Assembly (NCBI RefSeq): GCF_004137345.1
Contig: NZ_SDWV01000003.1
Coordinates: 186,001-250,000 of the forward strand
Reading direction: 5' to 3'
Source of the DNA: Nocardioides zhouii
Lineage (GTDB): Bacteria > Actinomycetota > Actinomycetes > Propionibacteriales > Nocardioidaceae
DNA: 64,000 bases
Below the pieces are notes generated by a model. The model ran no database searches and was not told the origin of the DNA. It was given only the letters and a program-made list of their open reading frames with translations. Below, piece by piece: positions 55,172-63,994 of the stretch. The position numbers and the translations under genes were made by a program. Numbering within the stretch: position 1 is the stretch's first letter; every line of letters begins with the position of its first letter.

Positions 55172-56329
55172 TCAGGTCCAGGCCTTCGCCAGCCGCTCGA
55201 CGATCTCGGTGAGCCGGTCGGGCGACGTCGCGATGTTGAGCCGGACGTGCCCGGTCGAGCCGGGGGCGTACGACGCGCCGTCGCTCAGCCTCACCCGGCC
55301 CCGCTCGAGCGCGACCGCTGCGGCGTCGTCGTGGCCGTAGGCGGACGCGTCGAGCCAGGCGAGGTACGTCGCCTCGAGCGGGCGCATCCGCACCTCGGGC
55401 AAGTGGGTGGCGAGCAGCGAGCCGAGCAACGACCGCTGCTGGTCGAGACGTTCGACCAGCGAGGCGAGCCACGGGTCGCCGTGGTCGTACGCAGCGAGGG
55501 CGGCGACCACGCCGAGGGCGGAGTACGAGTCGTTGCGCGACATCGGCTCCTCGTCGAGCCGGGCGCGGTCGGCCGCCGAGGGCACCACGAGCTGGGCGCA
55601 CTTCAAGCCGGCGGTGTTGAACGCCTTGGACGCCGAGACCACCGCGACTGCGTGGTCGTGCGTGCCGTCGATCGCGAGGTAGGAGACGTGCTCCGCGCCT
55701 GGCAGCACCAGCGGGGCGAAGATCTCGTCGCACACGACGCGGGCACCGTGGCGGAGGACGACGTCGCGGATCCCCTCCAGCTCGGCGCGGGTGAACGCGC
55801 GGCCCCACGGGTTGTGCGGCTGGTTCAGGATCAGCGTCTGCGCGCCGTCGGCGAGGAGCCGGTCGAGCCGGTCGAGGTCGATCTCGGCGCGCTCGGCCGA
55901 GGCCGGCACCTCGAGCAGGTGCTCGGCCCGACCGGTGATGCCGGCCAGCCGGTGCTGGGCGTTGTAGCCGGGCGTCGGGAAGACCACTCCCTCGGGCCCG
56001 CTGAGGACGTCGATCGCCAGGCGTACGCCGCCCGTGACGTCCACGACGGCCCGGACCGCCGCGGCATCCGGCGCCCACCCGAAGTGGCGCCCGGCCCAGC
56101 CGGCGTACGCCTCACCGAGCTCGGGGTAGTGATCGAGCGGGTACCCCGTGACTCCGTCGGCGAGCGCCCGCTGGACGGCCTCCAGCACCACCGGGTCGAC
56201 CGCGTAGTCCATCTCGGCGACCCACGCCGGGATCACGTCGTCGGGCACCGTGCCCCACTTGAGGGGCAGGGCGCGGCGCGCCTCCGCCTCGGTGAGGTCG
56301 ACGACGGGACGACGTACGTCCGGGGCCAC
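55172..56329 (-). CDS. MalY/PatB-type PLP-dependent C-S lyase or aminotransferase
   Basis: The 385-residue fold-type I enzyme has LPLKWGTVPDDVIPAWVAEMDY at the N terminus (the MalY WVAEMDF-like motif), TPGYNAQHRLAG, NQPHNPWGRAF, CDEIFAPLVLPG and the PLP lysine in SASKAFNTAGLK. MalY/PatB proteins cleave cystathionine. GTG start; 7 bases after the thrS stop. Confidence 0.88.
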   Translation of the reverse strand: MAPDVRRPVVDLTEAEARRALPLKWGTVPDDVIPAWVAEMDYAVDPVVLEAVQRALADGVTGYPLDHYPELGEAYAGWAGRHFGWAPDAAAVRAVVDVTGGVRLAIDVLSGPEGVVFPTPGYNAQHRLAGITGRAEHLLEVPASAERAEIDLDRLDRLLADGAQTLILNQPHNPWGRAFTRAELEGIRDVVLRHGARVVCDEIFAPLVLPGAEHVSYLAIDGTHDHAVAVVSASKAFNTAGLKCAQLVVPSAADRARLDEEPMSRNDSYSALGVVAALAAYDHGDPWLASLVERLDQQRSLLGSLLATHLPEVRMRPLEATYLAWLDASAYGHDDAAAVALERGRVRLSDGASYAPGSTGHVRLNIATSPDRLTEIVERLAKAWT

Positions 56330-56336
56330 GACGGCG

Positions 56337-58328
56337 TCAGACCTGCTCGCGCGACGCCACTGCTGCGGCGACCCGCTCGATCGCCTCGGCGAGGGGCACG
56401 CCGTTGTCCTGGCGGCCGTCGCGGTAGCGGAACGAGACCGCGCCCTTCTCGACGTCGTCGTCGCCAGCGATCAGCATGAACGGCACCTTCTGCAGCTGCG
56501 CGTTGCGGATCTTCTTCTGCATCCGGTCGTCGGACTCGTCCACCTCGACCCGCAAGCCCTGCGCCTTCATCTGCTTGGCGATGTCGAAGAGGTAGTCGTT
56601 GTGGCGCTCGGCGATCGGGATGCCCTGGACCTGGACGGGCGCGAGCCAGGGCGGGAACGCACCGGCGTAGTGCTCGACCAGGACGCCGATGAACCGCTCG
56701 ATCGAGCCGAACTTGGCGGAGTGGATCATCACCGGCTGCTTGCGGGTGCCGTCGGCGGCGACGTACTCGAGGTTGAAGCGGTCGACCGCCGGCTGGTTGA
56801 AGTCGTACTGGATGGTCGACATCTGCCAGGTCCGGCCGATCGCGTCCTTGGCCTGCACGGAGATCTTCGGGCCGTAGAACGCGGCGCCGCCCGGGTCGGG
56901 CACGAGATCCACGCCGAACTTCAGCGCCGCGGTCTCCAGCACCTCGGTCGCGGTCGCCCACTGGTCGTCGGAGCCGATGAACTTGTCGGGCTTCGAGTCG
57001 TCGCGGGTCGACAGCTCGAAGTAGTAGTCGTCGAGGCCGAAGTCCTTCAGCAGGCCGGTGACGAAGGTGAGCAGGTGCTCGACCTCCGCCGGCGCCTGCT
57101 CGGGGGTGACGTAGGAGTGCGAGTCGTCCTGGGTCATCGCGCGTACGCGGGTCAGGCCGTGGACGACGCCGGACTTCTCGTAGCGGTAGACGGACCCGAA
57201 CTCGAAGAACCGCAGCGGCAGCTCGCGGTAGGAGCGCTGCCGCGACCGGTAGATGAGGTTGTGCATGGGGCAGTTCATCGCCTTGAGGCGGTACTCGGCG
57301 TGCTCCATCTCCATCGGCGGGAACATGGTGTCCGCGTAGTAGGGCAGGTGCCCCGAGGTGTGGAACAGCCCGTCCTTGCTGATGTGGGGGGTGCCGACGT
57401 AGTCGAAGCCCTCCTCGAGGTGCCGGCGGCGGACGTAGTCCTCCATCTCCCGCTTGATCACGCCACCGCGGGGGTGGAAGACCGCCATGCCGGACCCGAT
57501 CTCGTCGGGGAAGGAGTAGAGGTCGAGCTCGCGGCCGAGCTTGCGGTGGTCGCGGCGCTCGGCCTCCTCGATCCGATGGAGGTGCTCCTCGAGCGCCTCC
57601 TTGGTCTCCCAGGCGGTGCCGTAGATGCGCTGGAGCTGCTTGTTCTTCTCGTCTCCGCGCCAGTAGGCCGCCGCGCTGCGCATCAGCTTGAAGGCAGGGA
57701 TCCGCTTGGTGGTGGGCAGGTGCGGACCGCGGCACAGGTCCGACCACTTCGCCTCGCCGCTGCGACCGATGTTGTCGTAGATGGTGAGCTCACCGGCCCC
57801 AACCTCGACGGCAGCGCCCTCGGTGTCGGACGCACCCGCGCCGCCCTTGAGGCCGATCAGCTCGATCTTGTACGGCTCGTCCTTGAGCTCGGTCAACGCG
57901 TCGGCATCGGTGGTGACCCGGCGCTCGAAGCGCTGGTTCTCCTTGATGATCTTGCGCATCGCCGACTCGATCTTGACCAGGTCCTCGGGGACGAACGGGG
58001 TCTCGACGTCGAAGTCGTAGTAGAAGCCGTTGTCGATCGGCGGGCCGATGCCGAGCTTGGCGTCCGGCCACAGCTGCTGGACGGCCTGGGCCATCACGTG
58101 GGCGGTCGAGTGCCGCAGGATGTCGCGGCCGTCGGCGCTGTCGATCGCCACGCCCTCGACCTCGTCGCCGTCGGCCAGCTCGTAGGCCAGGTCCTTCAAC
58201 GACCCGCCGACGCGGGCCGCGACCACGTCGGCGTCGTCGCGGAACAGCTCCCACGCCTTGGTGCCCGTCGTGACCGAGGTCTCCGCACGCTGATCGGCGT
58301 GGATGCGGACGACCTGGATGTCGGACAC
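56337..58328 (-). CDS. thrS: threonyl-tRNA synthetase
   Basis: The 663-residue enzyme has an N-terminal TGS domain and the editing domain [19 protein letters not shown] with [12 protein letters not shown]. The class II core has a zinc cysteine in [27 protein letters not shown] and [20 protein letters not shown], and a C-terminal anticodon domain follows. GTG start. It lies below the REP-like array. Confidence 0.97.
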   Translation of the reverse strand: MSDIQVVRIHADQRAETSVTTGTKAWELFRDDADVVAARVGGSLKDLAYELADGDEVEGVAIDSADGRDILRHSTAHVMAQAVQQLWPDAKLGIGPPIDNGFYYDFDVETPFVPEDLVKIESAMRKIIKENQRFERRVTTDADALTELKDEPYKIELIGLKGGAGASDTEGAAVEVGAGELTIYDNIGRSGEAKWSDLCRGPHLPTTKRIPAFKLMRSAAAYWRGDEKNKQLQRIYGTAWETKEALEEHLHRIEEAERRDHRKLGRELDLYSFPDEIGSGMAVFHPRGGVIKREMEDYVRRRHLEEGFDYVGTPHISKDGLFHTSGHLPYYADTMFPPMEMEHAEYRLKAMNCPMHNLIYRSRQRSYRELPLRFFEFGSVYRYEKSGVVHGLTRVRAMTQDDSHSYVTPEQAPAEVEHLLTFVTGLLKDFGLDDYYFELSTRDDSKPDKFIGSDDQWATATEVLETAALKFGVDLVPDPGGAAFYGPKISVQAKDAIGRTWQMSTIQYDFNQPAVDRFNLEYVAADGTRKQPVMIHSAKFGSIERFIGVLVEHYAGAFPPWLAPVQVQGIPIAERHNDYLFDIAKQMKAQGLRVEVDESDDRMQKKIRNAQLQKVPFMLIAGDDDVEKGAVSFRYRDGRQDNGVPLAEAIERVAAAVASREQV

Positions 58329-58455
58329 GAGAGCTCCTTCAGAAGCGTTGGTGGAGGTGCGACGGATGTCCCGGCGAGCCTATCGGCCGGGAAGCGCCGG
58401 CCTCACCCGGGTTTCCTCCCACCCGCGTCGGCGCAGACGACCGCGCTGAGGGTGG

Positions 58456-58595
58456 GCGACCGGGCGATTCCTCGCGCTGAGGAGCGGCGACCGGGCGATT
58501 CCTCGCGCTGAGGAGCGGCGACCGGGCGATTCCTCGCCCTGGAGCGCGAGGAAGTGCCCGGTCAGCGCCCTGGAGCGCGAGGAAGTGCCCGGTCA
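58456..58595. repeat. REP-like repeat array with a 31-base period (family member 2)
   Basis: Forward units beginning gaccgggcgattcctcgcg start near 58458, 58489 and 58520 (31-base period). Two units in the opposite orientation (ctggagcgcgaggaagtgcc, from 58539 and 58570) have the same period. The outermost inverted unit ends in the TGA of the SMR gene. There are no unique spacers, so it is not CRISPR. The rest of the 58329-58592 gap shows nothing else. Confidence 0.8.
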
Positions 58596-58919
58596 GTGGG
58601 CGCCCTGCAGGTTGAGGACGACGACGCCGGTGATGATCATGCCGAGCGCGGCGACCTTGAGCGGGTTGAGCGACTCGCCCAGCCACACGGCGCCGATCAC
58701 GGCGACCGCAGCCGTGCCGAGGCCGGCCCAGATGGCGTACGCCGTGGACACGGGCATGTGGCGCACCACCAGCGCGAGCAGCCAGATCGAGGCTGCGTAG
58801 CCGAGGACGACCAGCGCCGACCACAGCGGGTCCTTGAAGCCCTGGGTGCGCGGAAGTGCCGCCGTGGCGGCGACCTCGGTGGCGATGGCTGCCAGCAGCA
58901 GTCCGATGGCGGCGTACAT
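58593..58919 (-). CDS. small multidrug resistance (SMR) family transporter
   Basis: The 108-residue, four-helix proton antiporter has the membrane glutamate Glu15 in AAIATEVAATAAL and the signature VSTAYAIWAGLGTAAVAVIG. The last helix is MIITGVVVLNLQGAH. SMR proteins export cationic compounds or guanidinium, usually as dimers; ligand unknown. It has a strong ribosome binding site (gaggaggag) and is divergent from a TetR gene, the usual repressor-efflux layout. Confidence 0.92.
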   Translation of the reverse strand: MYAAIGLLLAAIATEVAATAALPRTQGFKDPLWSALVVLGYAASIWLLALVVRHMPVSTAYAIWAGLGTAAVAVIGAVWLGESLNPLKVAALGMIITGVVVLNLQGAH

Positions 58920-58937
58920 GTCTCCTCCTCAGGCATG

Positions 58938-58976
58938 TGTAGCAGGTGCTACACACGCACTGTAGCACCTGCTACA
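58938..58976. promoter_or_regulatory. twin TetR operators between the SMR and tetR genes
   Basis: Two 16-base palindromes, tgtagcaggtgctaca (58938-58953) and tgtagcacctgctaca (58961-58976), have identical 7-base arms and centres 23 bases apart. The second overlaps the tetR -10 box TACAGT (58973-58978), which is 6 bases before the GTG at 58985. Binding there would repress both genes. Confidence 0.8.
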
Positions 58977-58984
58977 GTCACGCC

Positions 58985-59548
58985 GTGGCCAAGGACCCCG
59001 AACGCCGTCAGGTGTGGACGCGAGAGGCGACCGACTACGCCCTCGCGCACGGCCTGATCGGCCTGAGCCTGCGACCGCTGGCGGCCTCGCTCGGCACGAG
59101 CGACCGGATGCTGCTCTATCACTTCGGCACCAAGGACGACCTGGTCGCCGCCATCCTCCGCGAGTCCAACGACCGCGCAGTGGCGGGCGTGGCAGGCCTC
59201 CCGCCGTCGCGGGACCTGCGGGCCGCCGTGCACGACCTGTGGGCCCGCGTCCGCTCCCCCGGCCTCGAGGCGTGCAGCCGGTTGTACGTCGAGGCTGCCG
59301 CGCTCGGCCTCCTGGGTCACGAGCCCTACGCCAGCGTGGTGCTCGAGGCCAACGCGCGCTGGTACGGGTCGCTGGTCACCCACCTGACGAGGTCGGGCGT
59401 CGCCCGGCCCCTCGCCAAGCGGGCCGCGACGATCACCGACGCCGCCTTCATGGGCTTCCAGCTGGACGCCCCGCTCTACACCGGCACCCCCGCTGCGAAG
59501 CGGGCGGTGGTCGACCTCGCCGAGGCCGTGGCTGCGCTGGAGCGCTGA
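58985..59548 (+). CDS. TetR-family repressor of the SMR gene
   Basis: The 187-residue protein has the helix-turn-helix region ATDYALAHGLIGLSLRPLAA followed by SLGTSDRMLLYHFGTKDDLV, and a helical ligand domain. The GTG start is chosen because the upstream in-frame ATG at 58946 lies inside the first operator. Divergent layout and twin operators make it a local repressor of the SMR gene (inference). Confidence 0.9.
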   Translation: MAKDPERRQVWTREATDYALAHGLIGLSLRPLAASLGTSDRMLLYHFGTKDDLVAAILRESNDRAVAGVAGLPPSRDLRAAVHDLWARVRSPGLEACSRLYVEAAALGLLGHEPYASVVLEANARWYGSLVTHLTRSGVARPLAKRAATITDAAFMGFQLDAPLYTGTPAAKRAVVDLAEAVAALER

Positions 59549-59549
59549 C

Positions 59550-59723
59550 TCAGGCGGCGTGCGCCGACCGGCGGGCAGCCCGACCCATGACCTGGGTCTG
59601 CTCGGTGCCGCACCAGCACGTGAACGTGACCTCGATGCCGTGGTCCGTGTTGGTCATCGAGCTCACCTGGCTCTGGAAGATGAGCACTCGGGTGGCACAC
59701 ACCTGGCAGTTGTTGTCGAACAT
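59550..59723 (-). CDS. 57-residue Cys-rich (zinc-ribbon-like) protein
   Basis: MFDNNCQVCATRVLIFQSQV at the N terminus and FTCWCGTEQTQV further on give CxxC plus CxC pairs, as in small zinc ribbons. The ATG has a near-perfect ribosome binding site (gaggagg). It lies tail-to-tail with the tetR gene and head-to-head with a LysR gene. It is too short for common gene finders' cutoffs. Function unknown; regulation by the LysR protein is possible. Confidence 0.7.
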   Translation of the reverse strand: MFDNNCQVCATRVLIFQSQVSSMTNTDHGIEVTFTCWCGTEQTQVMGRAARRSAHAA

Positions 59724-59755
59724 CGCTGACCTCCTCAGATCTGGTTGCGTAGATC

Positions 59756-59769
59756 AATCGTCCCCGATT
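59756..59769. promoter_or_regulatory. LysR-type operator candidate between the Cys-rich gene and lysR
   Basis: aatcg-tccc-cgatt is a short perfect inverted repeat 33 bases upstream of the small gene's start and 52 bases upstream of the LysR start, in an AT-richer stretch. LysR proteins bind such sites in divergent promoters. Confidence 0.35.
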
Positions 59770-59820
59770 CGGATCTCTAGGGGTAGCCTCGGTTTCCAGC
59801 GGCATCCAAAGGAGATTCCT

Positions 59821-60738
59821 ATGCTTTCATTGCACCAGCTGCGCTGCTTCCTCGCGACGTACGAGCACGGGTCGCTCACCGCCGCGGCCGAAGAGCTGGG
59901 CTATGCGCAGCCGTCGGTGTCCGAGCAGGTCCGGGGTCTCGAGAAGACGCTCGGCGTGCCCCTCTTCCGGCGGGTAGGGCGAGGCGTCGTGCCCACCACG
60001 CTGGCCGACACCCTGCGTCCGTACGCCGAGCAGGCCATCGCCGCGGCCGAGGAGGCGCGACGGGCGGTGCAGAGCGCGGTGTCGCTGGAGAGCGGCACGA
60101 TCCGGTTCGGGATGTTCGGCGCCGCCCGGTTCTACGCCGGGTCGCAGATCGTGGCCGACGTGCTCGAGCGCTACCCCGGAGTCCGCGTGGAGCTGATCGG
60201 CCAGCACTCCAACGAGGTCCAGGAACAGCTGCGCCGCGGACACCTGGAGGCCGCGATGATCGCCGTCACCAGCGTCGAGAGCGAGGGGATGACCGTGATC
60301 CCGGTGGCCCGGGACGAGCTCGTCTACATCTCGGCCGATCCCGAGCGACTCGCCTCGCCGGTCACCGCCGCGCGACTCGCGAAGGCGCAGCTGATCATGC
60401 CGGAGACGACGTGGCGGTCCACCGACTCCGTCCGGATTGTGCTCCGCCGCTTCCTGCACGAGGCGGGCTACAACCCGCAGACCCGCATCGAGGTGGAGGA
60501 GGCGGAGACCGCTGTCGACCTCGTCGGGCGCGGCTTCGGCGACTCGGTCATCCCCCGCGGCGGCGCCGTACAGCTCATCCCGCAGCTCGCCCCGCACGTC
60601 GGCTACGTCTCGCTGCGTCCGCGGCAGTACGACGTGATGGCGATTGTGCACCGGGCCGGTGCGGTGCTGTCGCCGGCGGCCCAGGTCATGATCGAGGTGG
60701 CGACCAGGCACATCCAGTCGATCGCGGAGCCGATCTGA
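59821..60738 (+). CDS. LysR-family transcriptional regulator
   Basis: The 305-residue protein has the N-terminal winged helix LHQLRCFLATYEHGSLTAAA followed by EELGYAQPSVSEQVRGLEKT, and a periplasmic-binding-fold effector domain. The ATG has a strong ribosome binding site (aaaggag, 6 bases away). Its effector is unknown. It is followed 57 bases later by a glycosyltransferase gene. Confidence 0.92.
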   Translation: MLSLHQLRCFLATYEHGSLTAAAEELGYAQPSVSEQVRGLEKTLGVPLFRRVGRGVVPTTLADTLRPYAEQAIAAAEEARRAVQSAVSLESGTIRFGMFGAARFYAGSQIVADVLERYPGVRVELIGQHSNEVQEQLRRGHLEAAMIAVTSVESEGMTVIPVARDELVYISADPERLASPVTAARLAKAQLIMPETTWRSTDSVRIVLRRFLHEAGYNPQTRIEVEEAETAVDLVGRGFGDSVIPRGGAVQLIPQLAPHVGYVSLRPRQYDVMAIVHRAGAVLSPAAQVMIEVATRHIQSIAEPI

Positions 60739-60795
60739 TCCCACCCGCGCGGGTGGCGGCGGCGGTGAAGTCGCAGGATCCGGGTACGTCGCACC

Positions 60796-61899
60796 ATGTC
60801 GGTCGTCCAGTCCCCGAAGCATCTCGCCGCTCCACCCCTGACCATCGCGTCGGTGCCGTCCGGTCACGTGTACGTCCGGCACCTCGCGCCACTCGCCGGG
60901 CACGGAGCCGTCCGGCTGCCCGACCCCGACCCGAACCGGCCGGACCGGCCGGCCGGGGCGACGTGGTGGCCGCCGGTCATGCTCGACCCGGAGTGGGCGC
61001 GCACGGCCGAGTTCGACGTGTTCCACCTGCACTTCGGTTTCGACGCCTGCCCGCCCGAGCGGCTGGACCGGCTGACCCGCGTCCTGCGCGGGCGGGGCAA
61101 GCCGTTCGTCTTCACCGTTCACGACCTCCGCAACCCACACCACGACGACCGTCGGCTGCACGACGAGCAGCTCGACGTGCTCGTACGCGCCGCTGATGCG
61201 CTGGTGACCCTGACTCCCGGTGCGGCGCGCGAGATCGAGGCGCGCTGGGACCGGACGGCGATGGTCGTCCCGCACCCGCACGTGGTCGACCTGCCGACCA
61301 TGTCGCGGGCCCTGGCGGTGCGACCCGGGTCGCGCCTCCGGCCGTTCCGCGTCGGCCTGCACCTCAAGAGCCTGCGCGCCAACATGGACCCGATGCGGAT
61401 CCTGCCCACGCTTGTGGAGACGGTCGCCGGTCTTGACGACACCGTGCTGCAGGTCAACTGCCACCGCGACATCCTCGACGCCGACGGCGCCCGGCGGGAC
61501 GCGGAGCTGGCCGCCTGGCTGCGACGGGAGGCGGCCGCCGGGAGGCTCGAGCTGGCCGTGCACGACTACTTCTCGGATGACGACCTCTGGTCCTACCTGG
61601 CGTCGCTCGACCTGTCGGTACTGCCGTACACGTTCGGCACCCACTCGGGCTGGCTCGAGGCGTGCCGTGACCTGCAGACGACGGTGCTCGCCCCGAGCTG
61701 TGGCTACTACGCCGACCAGGGGCCGATCCTCGACTACACCAACAACGGCGACGACTTCGACGCCGACTCGCTGCGCGACGCCGTCGTGCACGCCCGGACC
61801 GAGCGCCCCCACCTCGGCGCCACCGTCGAGGAGCGCACCGAGCAGCAACACCTGGTCGCCCAGGCCCACGAGGACCTCTACCGCGAGGTGAGCGGATGA
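60796..61899 (+). CDS. glycosyltransferase, GT-B fold (first of a cluster)
   Basis: The 367-residue protein has a GT4-like layout: the N half has EFDVFHLHFGFDACPPERLD and PFVFTVHDLRNPHH; the C half has VGLHLKSLRAN and VLPYTFGTHSGWLEACRDLQ where the nucleotide-sugar site would be. There is no signal or helix, so it acts on the cytoplasmic side. Donor and acceptor unknown. ATGA overlap with the next gene. Confidence 0.75.
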   Translation: MSVVQSPKHLAAPPLTIASVPSGHVYVRHLAPLAGHGAVRLPDPDPNRPDRPAGATWWPPVMLDPEWARTAEFDVFHLHFGFDACPPERLDRLTRVLRGRGKPFVFTVHDLRNPHHDDRRLHDEQLDVLVRAADALVTLTPGAAREIEARWDRTAMVVPHPHVVDLPTMSRALAVRPGSRLRPFRVGLHLKSLRANMDPMRILPTLVETVAGLDDTVLQVNCHRDILDADGARRDAELAAWLRREAAAGRLELAVHDYFSDDDLWSYLASLDLSVLPYTFGTHSGWLEACRDLQTTVLAPSCGYYADQGPILDYTNNGDDFDADSLRDAVVHARTERPHLGATVEERTEQQHLVAQAHEDLYREVSG

Positions 61900-62987
61900 G
61901 CGTGCGGCTGCCGGGCGAGCGACTGCGGATCTGCCTGGTCGCCAACTGTCGCTTCCCGATCTCCGAGCCCTTCACCGGCGGACTGGAGTCGATGACGTGG
62001 CACCTGGCCAGTGAGCTCGTCCGGCGTGGCCACGAGGTCGCGGTCTTCGCCGCCCCCGGCTCCGACCCCGGTCTCGGCGTGACCGAGCTGGCCGTCGACG
62101 TGATGCCCGAGCGTCCCGGTCGCCACGACGTCGGCGCGCCTCCGTACGTCGAGGTCGCGGAGCACCACGCCTACCTGTCGCTCATGCTCCAGCTGAGCGG
62201 GCACGAGGGCGTGGAGTTCGACGTCCTCCACAACAACAGCCTCCACTACCTCCCGGTGGCGATGGCGCGCTCGCTGCCGATGCCGGTCCTCACCACCCTG
62301 CACACCCCTCCGCTGTGGTGGCTGGAGTCGGCGGTGCAGATGGATGGCGGCAGCAGCTCGTTCGCCGCCGTCTCGCGGCACACCGCTGCGGCGTGGGCAC
62401 CGATCACCGAGAGCACGGTGGTCCTCAACGGTGTCGACGTGGATCAATGGCCCGCCGGTCCCGGCGGCCCGAGTGCCGTGTGGTCCGGCCGGATCGTGGA
62501 GGAGAAGGCGCCGCACCACGCCGTCCTCGCCGCCCGCCGGGCCGGCATCCCGATCGTGCTGGCGGGGCCGACCCTCGACCGCGACTACTTCCGGGAGTCG
62601 GTCGAGCCGCTGCTCGGTCCGGGCGCGACGTACGCCGGACACCTCCCGCAGTCGGAGCTCGCGGCGCTGGTGGGTCAGGCGGGCGTCGTGGTCGTCACCC
62701 CCGCGTGGGACGAGCCCTACGGCCTGGTCGCCGCCGAAGCACTGTCGTGCGGGACTCCGGTCGCGGCCTACGCCCGCGGTGGCCTGCCCGAGGTGCTCAC
62801 GACCGACACGGGCCGACTGGCCGACGCCGGCGACGTCGACGGGTTGGCCCGGGCGATCGGCGAGGCGCTGGAGCTCGACCGCGCGCGCTGTCGCGGGCAC
62901 GCCGTCGCGGAGCTCTCGCTCGGTCGGATGGTCGACCGCTACGAGGACCTCTACCACCAGCTGCTCGATCGCCGGCTCGCCGCGTGA
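61896..62987 (+). CDS. glycosyltransferase family 4 protein
   Basis: The 363-residue GT-B enzyme has FTGGLESMTWHLASELVRRG with GHEVAVFAAPG, LHNNSLHYLPVAMA, VVLNGVDVDQWP and the GT4 nucleotide-sugar motif PAWDEPYGLVAAEALSCGTP, whose two Glu contact the donor. It probably extends a surface glycan or glycolipid together with its neighbours. Confidence 0.9.
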   Translation: MSVRLPGERLRICLVANCRFPISEPFTGGLESMTWHLASELVRRGHEVAVFAAPGSDPGLGVTELAVDVMPERPGRHDVGAPPYVEVAEHHAYLSLMLQLSGHEGVEFDVLHNNSLHYLPVAMARSLPMPVLTTLHTPPLWWLESAVQMDGGSSSFAAVSRHTAAAWAPITESTVVLNGVDVDQWPAGPGGPSAVWSGRIVEEKAPHHAVLAARRAGIPIVLAGPTLDRDYFRESVEPLLGPGATYAGHLPQSELAALVGQAGVVVVTPAWDEPYGLVAAEALSCGTPVAAYARGGLPEVLTTDTGRLADAGDVDGLARAIGEALELDRARCRGHAVAELSLGRMVDRYEDLYHQLLDRRLAA

Positions 62988-63994
62988 TCGGCTACTACGT
63001 CCACCACCACGGCAACGGCCACCTCCACCGGGCGATGACCGTCGCGCCGCACCTGCCGGACGTCGTGACCGGCATCTCCTCACTCCCCCGCCCGGAGTCG
63101 TGGACCGGCCCGTGGGTGCAGCTCCCACGCGACGACGGAGCGCCGGGCTACGACGCGGCGGACGTCACGGCGCAGGGCCTCCTGCACTGGGTCCCGATCG
63201 GCGACCCCGGCCTGCGCGGACGGATGTCGACGATCGCGGCGTGGATCGAGGAGCACGCGCCCACGGCGATGGTCGTCGACCAGTCCGTGGAGGTGTGCCT
63301 GCTGGCTCGGCTCCACGGCATCCCGGTGGTGGCGCTCACCGCACCCGGACGGCGTACGGACGCTGCCCACCGACTGGGCTTCGGCTCCGCGTCCGTGGTC
63401 GTCGGCGCCTGGCCGGCCGGCCTGACCCACCGCCTCCTTCCCGGGCTCGACGCGGACACCAGCGACCGCGTGCACGCCGTCGGGGCCGTCTCCCGCTTCG
63501 GGGTGGCACCGGGCCGAAGCCGTACGCCCGGTCGGCGACCGCACGCCGTGCTGCTCGCCGGGACCGGCGGTGACGGCTTCACCCGCGCGAGCATCACTCG
63601 GGCGCAGGAGCAGACCCCCGACTGGGACTGGACGGTGCTGAGTCGCACGCTCGGCACCTGGCACCGCGACCCCGCCGCCGTGCTGGCGACCGCCGACGTC
63701 GCGGTGCTCCACCCGGGCCAGAACTCCCTCGCCGAGGTCGCCTCGCTGCGGCTGCCCGCGATCGTGGTGCCGGCAACCCGGCCGTTCCACGAGCAGCACG
63801 TCACCGCAGCGGCGCTCAACGACGGGTGGCCGGCAGTCGTGGTGGACGCCGTGCCCACCACCGGCTGGCGCGACCTGCTCCACGAGGCACTCTTCCTCGA
63901 CGGCGAGGGCTGGTCCGAGTGGTGCGACGGCGGGGCGCCGACCCGGATCACCCAGGTGGTCGCCGGCGTCGTCGACGCCGAGTGCGCGGCATGA
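62984..63994 (+). CDS. glycosyltransferase, MurG/UGT-like GT-B fold
   Basis: The 336-residue protein begins VIGYYVHHHGNGHLHRAMTV, the GHGHLxR-type acceptor loop of MurG/MGT-like enzymes. Its C half has VLLAGTGGDGFTRASI and ADVAVLHPGQNSLAEVASLR with PAIVVPATRPFHEQHVTA. GTG start in a GTGA overlap. Substrate unknown. Confidence 0.85.
   Translation: MIGYYVHHHGNGHLHRAMTVAPHLPDVVTGISSLPRPESWTGPWVQLPRDDGAPGYDAADVTAQGLLHWVPIGDPGLRGRMSTIAAWIEEHAPTAMVVDQSVEVCLLARLHGIPVVALTAPGRRTDAAHRLGFGSASVVVGAWPAGLTHRLLPGLDADTSDRVHAVGAVSRFGVAPGRSRTPGRRPHAVLLAGTGGDGFTRASITRAQEQTPDWDWTVLSRTLGTWHRDPAAVLATADVAVLHPGQNSLAEVASLRLPAIVVPATRPFHEQHVTAAALNDGWPAVVVDAVPTTGWRDLLHEALFLDGEGWSEWCDGGAPTRITQVVAGVVDAECAA

Noticed and set aside
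58456..58595. CRISPR array (31-base regular repeats)
   Set aside because: Repeats are back-to-back, reverse orientation midway and have no unique spacers; no cas genes nearby.
59014..59820. N-terminal extension of the LysR protein through the tetR gene
   Set aside because: The ATG at 59821 has a strong ribosome binding site and matches the standard LysR N terminus; the upstream part is out-of-frame tetR sequence.
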